Source: Pegea sp. RAD2-039
Taxonomy: Eukaryota > Chordata > Thaliacea > Salpida > Salpidae
Assembly (NCBI GenBank): GCA_034620365.1
Contig: JAQGEQ010000357.1
Location: forward strand, 434,001 to 498,000
Direction: 5' to 3'
Length of the DNA: 64,000 nucleotides
The notes under the pieces were generated by a model, which was not told the origin of the DNA, made no database searches, and saw only the letters and a list, made by a program, of their open reading frames with translations. Shown here one piece after another: positions 1-11,300 of this stretch. Each line of letters begins with the position of its first letter. Position 1 is the first letter of the stretch. A program made the position numbers and the translations under genes.

Positions 1-1372
1 CATTATTTTGTTATAAAAGCTATCTTCTGTAAATAAATACAAACCAACATCTACCTTCAATTTTGTTGGACTCTAAATTTTTCCCATCTTTTAATAATCT
101 CTTCTTCCAATAAGATAAAGTTGAATAGAGCGTTTTGACGCTGTCTTGATTACCAACAATTTCATCTGAATTTTTCGGTTGATGCTTTACAGACCAAATA
201 CTCACTAAAGACCAAAATATTTAAAAAATATTCATCAATATTTGTGAAAAGACATTTTAAGCAACTATTTTCAACACACAAATTTCTTCATTTAAATATT
301 CAGGTTTATCTTGTAGTAATATTACATTTGATTTAACAAAAGGTAGTTTAAAATGTATGTCTGATAAGCTTAAAAAAGATTAGAATTTGGTATTTACCTG
401 GTTTAATAAGATTTGAATTGTTGGTTGAAAAATCTATGAAATAAAAAACATAATTACTTCTTTTTGATTATTAACCTTCTATGTAATGATTCAATGTTAT
501 ATTGTGTAGGAATTATATACTGAAATGCCATGTGTGCTAAATACAAAAATAAAGTAATTTTATCTTGAAAATTTAAAGAACAATTTGAAGTAGATAAATA
601 ATCATCTATCTAAGAAATATATGGATAAAATCAATCAACAATTTTTAACAATTATCATACAGGTTAATTGTTAAATTTATAATAAATATAAATTATTTCT
701 AACTTCTTTTTTGGTTTCTTTTATTCAGATTTTTAGATTTTTCAATCCTGGAGCTTCTGGCTAAAAATAAAAAAACTTTTTAAACTATTTATCATTTTTA
801 TATAAAAAAATTATTAAATAATAAAAGAAACTTAAATAGTAATTACCAGAAGTGGTCCTCAGCTTCTTTGGTGAAGTTTTATGAAGCATCTTTTCTTCTA
901 ATTTATGATCTTCTTTTGAACCATTTGCTTCTGATTATACTTTCATTAAATTTTGCTTTTAAAAAATATAAATACCTTGAAGGAGCTTCCCATTTAATGT
1001 TGATCTTCTAGAAGATGCTGGAAAAGAGTGGGAGTTTTCTCTATTTTCTATTTTGTTTGTTTGCTTGTTCTTTTTTGTTTTTATTTCAGATATTTGCTTA
1101 CTTTCTTGAAGTTTTGGTGCAAAGAAATTTGCTAATTTTGACTGTTTACTTTCTTTAGTTAAATCATTAACTCTAGTGTGTCTTAGAGCTTTTTTTCTTT
1201 GTTTTCTTTCATAAGGTATCTTGCGTTTAATTTTTGTTTTATCTTTTTTTACTATTTCCTCTTTATGATCTGGAATTTCTATCACTTCAACCTCATCACT
1301 ACTAATAACTTCAATCTCATTTTCACATTCAATTACAAAATCATCAAAATTTATACTTTTAGCATTTTCCAT
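1..1372 (-). CDS. ATAD5: ATAD5/ELG1-like PCNA unloader, 5' part, runs off left edge
   Basis: ATAD5 (yeast Elg1) is the large subunit of an RFC-like AAA+ complex that removes PCNA from nuclear DNA. The first coding exon, 976-1372, starts at the ATG at 1372-1370. It encodes an acidic then lysine-rich segment containing QSKLANFF, a perfect PCNA-interacting (PIP) box. Exon 847-930 follows in frame with donor GTAATT. Further exons are seen near 697-756, 517-640 and 266/280-360. Exon 55-204 reads SIWSVKHQPKNSDEIVGNQD and then YWKKR, which matches the block just before the ATPase domain of ATAD5. The next exon begins at 26 and leaves the window, so the Walker motifs are not seen. The junctions between 266 and 760 are uncertain: one donor there appears to be GTTAGA, and the phases do not all close. 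The family call rests on the pre-AAA block plus the PIP box. Confidence 0.68.
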
Positions 1373-4300
1373 TTTTTAACCTAAAAATGCCAATCACTAA
1401 TTATTTATTTAGAAATCATTAAACAAATTTGCTGTTTGATTTTTATTAAATAAAATTAAAATTATTAATTTAATGATTACCATAAGGATAAAACTAAAAA
1501 AAAACAAATGTTATTATTTTTATTTAGTGAATGATTATTATGAAATATAAAAAATGCATACCCTAGTAAATACACACCTAAAAAAATATTTAAAAACTTA
1601 CAAAAAATAATCAAAAATTTTGTTAAATAAATAATTTGATGTTATCTTTATAATAAAAACATACATTTATTAAACTATGGAAATAAAATAAATATAATAT
1701 ATATCATAAATGTATTATAAACTATATGATCTATTTATTTTATATTTATTGAAATATTGTTGTTATTAAGTTAATTTAAAAATATTTACAATAAAAAATA
1801 ATAAATAAATTATTAAATATATAATTAAAAAGCATTGAATAAAAAACATTATTTTATATTTATAAGACAACCATAATAGTAAAAAACGTCAAAATTTGTA
1901 TGTACATGAATATATAGATAAAAAATTAATGATAATTAGTTAATAATCTTTTTAAAATCAAATACTTACATTAATCAGAAAAACTATAATATATGAAACA
2001 TTATATATAACTAGTTATAAATACAAACAAAAACAAAAAATTGATAACTGTTTTTTATAAATTAAAAATCTATTTGACGATATATTAGTATGCTAAAATC
2101 AAAAATGGCATTACTATTAAAAATAACAAATTGACAACAGCAATATAATTACTGTCAATTGAACTCAACTAATTTTTTTGGCTTTGAATTTTTGATTTCC
2201 CTCCAGTACATTTTGGTTTCTAAGTATTTTGAGTTATATATAATATTCACGAGTTAGAAATTGTCTTATAAGCAAAAAAGTTTTTTAAAGATCACGTAAT
2301 CTACTGATGATAAACTCTACTTAAAAAAGTTTCTATCTCGCAACTAATTTTTATTTGAAGTGTGAACTGAAAAAGATTTTAACATATATTTGATAAATAT
2401 ACCAATTTTTATAGAAGTTTAATTATTTTAAAACAAATTTGTTTGTCGAAGAATTTTCTTTATACATGTTGTATCTATTAGAATAATTTTCCAAATTATT
2501 CAATTGCTGTAATCATAACTTAATCCTGTTCTTATTTTATAACTTTGATTATCTATCAATAATGGGAAGGAATTTAATCTAATATTATATTTAATTTAAT
2601 TTATCGAAAGGTTTAGTGTAAAAAACATTTCAATCTACTTATAAAGTAGTAAATAGTTGGTTAAAAATATTTAGTTTTATATTAACCTTGCTAATAAACA
2701 GGTATCATAAGAAATTATAATCTATAATAATAAGCACAAAAACTTTAAAACGAATTCTTAGAAAAGATTGAATTTTTCCGCGACGATATACAGACTTTAA
2801 AATGAGAATTCAGACAAGATGTGAGGTTTCGAAGATAAATCTAAAACCATCAATAATGTAATCATTAAGAAAACTATTTAGAAACTGCCTCTGAGTCTTG
2901 TAGAAAATAGTCTTTTAATAAAATCAAAATCATTTTTCTGTGTAGGAGCTTCAGATATAAAGAGATTCAGAATTAATTATACAAAGAACAAAATAATCTA
3001 TAATGAATAATTCTATAAAATATATGAGATTATAGTAGGATCAATTTAGCTCCTTGCAGACCACTGGTCTCCATAAATCCAAGTCAACAAATCTTAAACG
3101 ATGCATAACTTACCACGTGCGCAACAAAATATGTCCTTTATTATCGTTCGTATGTTTCTTATAAAATTAGTAATATTATTTACTTACTGTTATATAAGAT
3201 GTGTAATTGTATACTAGCAATGCAATGTCAAACTAATTTTTCTATCTGGTCAGTCGGTATGCATTAATTATCTTTCAAATTATAATATTTGTAAACTCAA
3301 TAATTTTATATTTCAACATACATTGAAAAACTGAATAATCTTATCATGTTCATTATTGAATTAATAAAAAAATTTTGTGGCCTTATTATATCTCCTTATA
3401 TCCCTTTTTAATTAAGCAAAAACTGTTTACATTTAAATGTGTCTCAAATGTTTACTTTTCATTCGCTAATATTTTTTATGCATTATTAAGCAAAATATTG
3501 TGGAAAAATTAAACATTTTGGGCTTAGGCAATTTGAAATTGATTTAATTATTTCTTTTTATTATTCAAATAAATGCTAAATATTCTATGGGTAACTGAAA
3601 TGTTGTTTTAATAATATACAACGTTTCATATTAATATTTTCTGAAATAACACTTTTTTGTTCCGTTTTTTTCACTAAATTTTTATGAATAAAAACTCCTC
3701 TTGTAGCTATTTAAAATTGCAATTTTTGTTACGTTTTTGTTTTATTATTATTTTTTTATTTTTTGTTAATAGTATTTAAGTTAATAAATATATATTATTT
3801 CTAATAACTCTGATATTGTTGCTATAACTGAAATTTCTTATGTGTTTTTAGAAGTATATAACCATTTAATAAATGATGTTTGAATTTTAACTTTTAGAAA
3901 AGTTCTAAAAATTGTATTTTTAATTTTAAGTACTTTATTGAAATAGTTAAAACATTGAAAAATAAATTTAGTTATTTAAAATTGTTGTTTATCTTAAATG
4001 ATATGAACAAAATTCTGTTATTATAAAGTTTATTATTGTTTTGTTTATTTATAAAATATTACCATAACATTGATTGAAATAATTTTATTAAAGATGTCAC
4101 TAAAGTGTTGAACTTTCATCATTTTATACATTTAAGGCTTATAAGAGTTACATTTATTAATGAGTAGTAAGTCTATAATAAATTACTTCTAATCAAAAAT
4201 TGATTATTTGTTTAAAAAATTGTTCTTAAGATTGTTTTAACTAAATTTGTTGTGAACAAATTTATTCTAAAATATTTTAGATATAATCAAACTTAACATT

Positions 4301-4775
4301 GAACTTAAGAAAATTTTTTGATAACAACTTTTCATTTCTTTAATTTTATAAGAAGCTTTTAATAAAATAAATAAATCTTTAGGTAATATTTTGAAACTAA
4401 ATTGTTTTGAATGAACTTTGTGTAGTTGTTTACATAAAACTTCTATAGCCTTGTTTAATAGTTTATTCTTATTGAAAATATTTTATGTCTTTAATATTAA
4501 ATACTAATTAATTAGTTTTCTTGTCATAAAATGTGTTGCTCACTTTAAGATTTTTATAATTTGTCATCTGTATCCATGTATTGAATAAAATAAATAAGTT
4601 ATCTCTTATAACTAAAAAAATAATTTGTAAAATAATCTGTTTATAGATATTATATTATCTGCATAATCATAATAATTATTTCATTTGAAATTTTGTAAGT
4701 AAATAATTTCTAAACTTTGAACATGCAACTTTTCTCTTATCTAGTTCAACTTTTTATGAAACTAGTATTATAATA
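1373..4775. other. Gene-free AT-rich gap between divergent ATAD5-like and SLC37 genes
   Basis: No exon-like open stretch with matching splice sites was seen on either strand. It should hold both promoters. A less AT-rich patch near 2760-3130 includes a CACGTG E-box at about 3114. A short copy of a dispersed AT-rich repeat lies at about 4540-4610. Confidence 0.5.
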
Positions 4776-7700
4776 ATGCATTCACTACCACCGTTAATAA
4801 CAGTTATTGAAAAATTTAGCTACCAATCAAGTTATCAAACTCGAAATACCAGGTAAAGTTTATTAAAATATATATTCTTAAAAGTTTTTTTAAAGTAGAG
4901 TTTTTTAATTATTATTTTTAATTAATTTAATACTACTTTTTGTGTTTTGTTAATAACTTTCGCTTATTTGTAGATACAAATATGGAATGTTGGTATTAAC
5001 GTTCTTTACTTATATGTCATATCATTTAAGCAGAAAACCACTTAGTATTGTAAAGGTTAGTCTGTTTTATATTCACAATTAACAAACTTTAAGAAGATTC
5101 CAAAGTTTTTGGTGTATATAGGTTTATCTGAATATTGAATATTTAATTGAAGTATTTATTTAAAAATATTTGTTTTTTTAGTATTATGTAGAATTAGTTA
5201 ATAATTATACTTTTGTGTTATTATTAGCTCTATTGTTTGAAGAAATAACTAATATTTAGTAATATTTTTATATTTAATAGGGTGCTTTACATCACAATTG
5301 CTCAGAAAATCAGACATTTCATTTAGAAATAAGATCTTTAGGAGGAAATCACTCAAACTCACACTGGTGTGACTTTGCACCTTTTGGTAAGATTTAATTT
5401 CATAAATAGTTTAAACATCTATATTTGACTGGTTGCCAAAAAATATCAAACAAAGTTTACATGAATACAAATTGTGATTTGACAAAATAAACTTATCACT
5501 TAAACTACTGACGAACTATCAAAATATTTTTTTGCTTTTTCACAAATGCAAACAACAATAAACTCATCTTATAGGTCGTGATGATTACAAAGCTTTATTT
5601 GGTGACCTTGACTATGCTTTCCTCTTTTCATATGCTGTTGGAATGTTCTTTAGGTAATTAATCTGATCTTGCAGATGAAACAACTGCAATTAATGACTAG
5701 CAATTGTTGTTTCTTTTTAAACCCTGTTTGATTTTGAAGTGGGTTTATTGCTGAACGAGTCTCTTTGAGGTATTTTCTCTCTATTGGAATGATTTTAAGT
5801 GGAATTTTCACCTCTATGTTTGGTCTTGGATATTTCACTCAAGTGCATGCCTTCTGGTTTTACATAATTGCTCAGGTATTGATTTAAACACCACGAGTTA
5901 GTGATTAAACTTCTTTTCTAAAGATTCTAAATGGACTTGCTCAAACAACAGGTTGGCCTGGAGTAGTCACATGTGTTGGAAACTGGTTTGGAAAATCCAA
6001 GTAGGCATCTACTACTAACTATTACCAGTTGATATATTTGTCAATAAACAGGCGAGGTTTAATAATGGGTATCTGGAACTCGCACACCTCAATCGGCAAC
6101 ATCCTTGGATCCATTGTAGCTTCTGTGTTTGTTACTTCACAATGGGGTTTTTCTTTTATTATTCCTGGAATCATCATCGCTATGATGGGAGTCATCGTCT
6201 TTCTAACCCTAATTGAACGTAATACAGCTAGTTGTTGATGACTGAGACCCTTATATAGTGCTCCGTAGATCCTGAAGACCTTCAACTGAACAGTAGAAGT
6301 GATGAGGGTCAACCTATCTGCAATTACCAGCGTGTACCTTCAAAAGAGGTTTTGGCTTTGAAAAAATTAACAATTTCTGTAAGATTTAATGTTAGATAGT
6401 TAGTTAGGAATGTTTTCTAACACTTGCATGTTAGCTGTGCGGTATTTTCATCATATGCAAGTAGTTTGAAGGTATGTTTTGATTTAATAATTATTAAAAC
6501 AAGTTAGTTAGACTACAAGCTCAAGGACTGCAATTTTGCAAAATACTTTTTATTAAAAATCGACTTTTAGCTTGCAGTGGCTCTTAGAATATTCTGTAAG
6601 CTCCTTGTAGTCTGCATGTGATGTTGCTCTTCGTAGAAACAGTAGAGATGAGACTCAAATGGTTTATTTATTTTCAATAGTTTCTAAGTTTTATTCAAAA
6701 AACTTTTCATTTTTCTGCTCGTAGTTTTAGTTGAAATTTGAGCTTTTGTTATTTGGGATTTAGTTTAAAGCATGTTCAAGTTGTTGAAGATCATTTTAAT
6801 TTCCTTTCACTAAATTCAATTTACGAAATAATTTATTATCAGTAGAGTATACGAATAAGTGGCGAAATAACATTCAAATGCTCTCAACTAACAAACATGA
6901 AATTTTATCACAAAACTACATCCAATCACAATAAGCGCTTCAGTTAACCAATCAAATCACAGCTTCATTTGTCACGTGATAATATTTTACAACTAATTTA
7001 ACAGAACATTAATGATGAAGCTGAAAAGATCGAACCACCGACAGAAGAAACTGCAATCGGATTTATTGCTGCATCTCAAATACCGGTAATGTATAAAAAT
7101 CGAACAAATTAGGACTTATTAACCATAGAAATTTTTCAGGGAGTTATCGAGTTCTCTTTATGTTTGTTCTTCGCGAAACTTGTCAGCTACACTTTTCTAT
7201 TTTGGCTTCCTCTTTACATTCAAAATGCTTCAAGTAAAGCTTCTTAATTTCATCAACAAACGAATCAATTTTGTTTATACTCAGCAACTGTGGGTGCTGA
7301 AGATGCTGGTCTTCTCAGTACTTTGTTTGATGTGGGTGGAATTATAGGAGGAATAGTGGCTGGAATTATATCAGATAAATTAGGTGGGCGGGCATGTACT
7401 TGTGGTGGAATGTTGTTAACTGGTGCTATTATGGTAAGATACTTACTGTTTTCAAAACCCATATTGGCAGATGTTCTTTAGATGTTTATTTACAATCAAT
7501 ATGGAAGTATCAGCTTTACTGTAAATGTTATCTTACTTTTAATAACTGGTGCTTTTGTTAATGGACCTTATGCTCTTATTACTACAGCAGTATCAGCTGA
7601 CTTGGGAACACATCAAGGTAACTATCTATTTATTGTAAACACTTTTTTTTAAATCAGTCTTTTTAGTTCTACAAGGAAATTCCAAAGCACTATCTACAGT

Positions 7701-8161
7701 TACAGCTATTATAGATGGAACTGGTTCTATTGGTTTGTTATTTTTTAACTGGTTAAAAAGCATTAAATGGAAATGTAGACTTTTAGGCGCAGCTATTGGC
7801 CCGTTATTAACAGGTTATATCTCTCAAACCGGTTGGAGTAATGTTTTTTACATGCTTATATCAGCAAATATCCTTGCTGTTTTCGTGAGTTGCTTCTACT
7901 ACTTTTACTTTTCTACATTTTCTGATTTTTTTCAGTGTCTGACAAGATTACTTTACAAGGAAATGTACTTATTTTCTATTACTTGTTTAAGATCTACTGA
8001 ATAGTGAGTTTTTGTGGCTTTCAATTCTTAAAGATTCTTTTTTCAACTAACATAAAACAAAATAAACAACTAAAAGAGAAATCATATAAAAAGATATTTA
8101 GTTGAAATTGTTTTGAAGCAATCAGGACTTATTATCTGATGAAGATATTGATCATGCATAA
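4776..8161 (+). CDS. SLC37A2: SLC37A1/A2-type phosphosugar/phosphate antiporter (MFS)
   Basis: SLC37 proteins are 12-helix major-facilitator antiporters that exchange glucose-6-phosphate for phosphate, mostly in the ER membrane. Sixteen exons join in frame to about 512 residues, close to human SLC37A2: 4776-4852, 4974-5055, 5281-5386, 5575-5653, 5740-5875, 5924-6000, 6052-6218, 6269-6348, 7005-7085, 7140-7233, 7285-7433, 7482-7617, 7667-7732, 7787-7884, 7936-8003, 8119-8161. Diagnostic blocks are YHLSRKPLSIVKG near the N-terminus, CDFAPFGRDDYKALFGDLDY, TTGWPGVVTCVGNWFGKSKR and GIWNSHTSIGNILGS. The large first luminal loop, with N-glycosylation sites, fits A1/A2 rather than A4. The last exon uses an AAG acceptor and gives an acidic tail ending DIDHA. 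Stopping at 8004 without that exon is possible, but a consensus GTGAGT donor lies there. A1 versus A2 is not resolved. Confidence 0.92.
6511..6612. repeat. Short inverted repeat in SLC37 intron 8
   Basis: GACTACAAG at about 6511 recurs as CTTGTAGTC at about 6604, with similar flanks (CTCAAGG/CTCCTTG). The 656-bp intron 8 is the longest in this gene. This may be a small foldback element or chance. Confidence 0.3.
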
Positions 8162-8353
8162 GAATACTTAGATGAACATATATTTCAATCGCCTCAGCTA
8201 TTCTATATTCATCATATTTATATTTATTCTTCTATCTTTTTTTTTGTTTCATTGCAATTCACAGCAAAGTTCTTTCGATTTTTTTAATAAGTTAAATTTT
8301 GTGCTGATGAATTTTTCTCGAATAAAAACTTCAACATCCAGAAGTTTCTGGAA

Positions 8354-11300
8354 TCAATCCGTTACTCCCTTCTGTGTCCACCACCAAACTCTTATAGTTC
8401 CATCTTTGCTTCCAGATAGCAGATATTGATCACATATCTGAAATCTAGAAGGTAGAAAGCAGTTTAAAAACGTGTGAAGTCCTTACATCAATATCAGTCA
8501 CTCCATCTGTATGTCCTTGTAAAATTCTCAAACACACTTGTTCTGATATATTCCATTCTTTAATAAATCGATCCCTAAAAAATAAGATTAACAGAATATA
8601 GATTGAGATGAAGATAGATTTTACTCGGAGGCAGTAAAGAGATGATTGTTAAAGATCTTTAACGAAGTGACAGTCTGTTGATGAGCTTGAAAATTATGTT
8701 GGAGTGGTACTTCTTGTAGTAATGACCACACGTAAACATAACCCTGACAATCACCGCTTACAATTGTTTGTTTACATATCTACTCACAATAACAACATTT
8801 AGTAGTTTATTTGCTTCAAATGTCATTTACTTTCACACAATTAACAGCTGAACGATGTCCTTCTAGTTTACGGATTATCGCTCCGTTGTCAGCTGATGTC
8901 ACGTAGATAAGTCTGATAATTGGATAATAAATTATTCATCTATCCAACGCATTGGTTGCAGATGACAAATTATTTTCAATTCTTAAGTTGATAAATTTGA
9001 ATTTAAAATAATTTTTTTTTAATTAGCTTATATATAAAAAACGAACAGAAAGAGTAATGAAAAGGTCTTTAGTGCCACAATTAATGTAGAAAATAGGAAC
9101 ACTGCTGAGAAATAAGTAAATAGAAATAATAAATTAAAAAAACTGGTAACTTAATCTATTACTTAAATCATATTTTTTGAAAGATAATTTTAAAAGATGA
9201 AGATCTCGGTGTCGCGATGTAGTTGAGAAGACGATTTTAAATCCTTATATTAAAATAAGTAGAATAGAAAGGTACCTGTCAACACCTCCTGAAGCAATTG
9301 CTCCATTCGAATAATCTAAACAATCAATTGGTTTAGTGTGTATGAACAAAATGCGAACCAATCGATAATTGATAATATTCCAAATCCTTATACTCTTGTC
9401 ATGTGAGCAACTCACTCTAAAGTGATTTTATATCAATATATTTTGATGATCAAGTATTTGAAGATGACTTACACGTATTTATTATCAAGACATACTCCTG
9501 TTACTGAGCTAGTGTGTCCTTTCATACAATTAATCAGTCGTCCACTTTTTATATTCCAAACTCTTATTGTAGTGTCCCACGAGCCAGCGAATAATCGAAC
9601 ACTTTTTTCATCAGATATAATCGCCATTGATAAAATTGTACCTTTAAAACATCAAAATCAAAATCAAATTATAAATTCATTTTGTAAAAAAAATCAAATT
9701 TTGATTTAAAAAAAAGATAAAGGTCCCGCCGAGATTTGAACTCGGATCGCTGGATTCAAAGTCCAGAGTGCTAACCGTTACACCACGGGGCCGACGATTA
9801 TTTACAAACAATTTCATAATTTTTTTTACCATGAAGTGGTTGCAACATTCCCGTGAAATCTTTTCCACCTGGAGACCACACACGGATTTTCCCACCAGTT
9901 CCACCTGCATATAAACGATCTCCTCGACATAATACTGATGAAATAGGTCGCTTTCTTTTACTCTATATCAAAATTGAAGAAAATATTTATAAAAATTTAA
10001 TTGTTGATATATTTTTAATGTTTTTTTTTTCGAAAAATGGAAGATATTGAAAGATTTGAAAAACTTCGAACAAATTTACCTCTATTATCAACACTTTCTT
10101 CACTTTTACCAATTTTCTGAAACTAAATAAAAAAATGATTCAATGTTTTTCAAATAATCTTGATTTGATTAAACCTTTCATGCGGTTGATCCGTATGAAG
10201 ATCAACAAAGAGCGTGTCTTTTGAGGATTCAAGCTCAGCATCCGTAAGCAAGCTGTTGTGTTCCACACCTTGTATACACAAGTGACTACTTTTGTCTTCC
10301 AAGGTAGTACCTAATAAATAATAATTATTATTTACAAATACATCTTGTGAAGACTTACTTTTTTCAGAGCTTGCTAATTCCAAATCCATAGTATCAGCAT
10401 CATCCTCATCATCATCTAAAGTAAAGATTAAATTACAAGATCTGTTTGATAAATTTTAAAGATTAAACCTTCTTTTATAGGAGTAGGTATCTGAACATCT
10501 ACAGATGGTTGTTTCCAAAATTGTAGGAGTAATTTTTCATCATCTGTTAGTAAATGAATTTTGGAATAAATTTGGAAATTAATTGAGTTTGAAAGAAACA
10601 AACCGTTGAGTTTATGAAATTCTTGCTTTATTTTAGCTAATACTTCATCTTCGAAACAACAGTCTTTACATTGAATTCGTGCTTTTAACTTTTTTAACAA
10701 ATGGTTGCTTGCAGTAAAATGACAAGAAGATTTATTTTGAGGTTTTTCTGTTTAATTAAAAATAAAATAAAAATTAGTTTAAGAATGTAAAAGTTTTGAA
10801 ATTAGTTTTTTTAAGTCTTTTTTAAATCAAAGAACAAAAAATAATGATTTTTACCAAGAAGAGTTTTGGGAGAAGTTCTTTCTTCATCCTTTTTTTTAAT
10901 TTGTTTTTTGGCATCCTCCAACTTCTCATTTTGTATTATTTGATTATCTGATTTCTGTCTCTTTGAAAATTGGCTTTTTATTTTCTTTATTTTTTCTTTA
11001 TTTATTTCTTTATTTAACTTTTCATCAAGTCTTTCAGCTTTTTCAACATCTTCATACCACCTCAACCACTGATTCCGACTTTTTTGTTTTTCATTTTTAT
11101 GCAAAATTGGTAATTTATTTCTAGAAACTTTTGCGCCTATAGAACACCAGAAGAAGTATTACAGAGATGACACAACAAGAAAAACTTGAAACTGATATCT
11201 AAATAGTATTTACTTTTTGATATTTAACAATAAAACTACCTTTTATATGTTTTAAATACTTTGATATCGATTCATTTGTTGATTTTCTCAAAGATTTCAA

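Noticed and set aside
9677-9910. ORF on minus MQVELVGKSVCGLQVEKISR
   Set aside because: A shadow frame of a WD40 exon and the tRNA-Gln gene.
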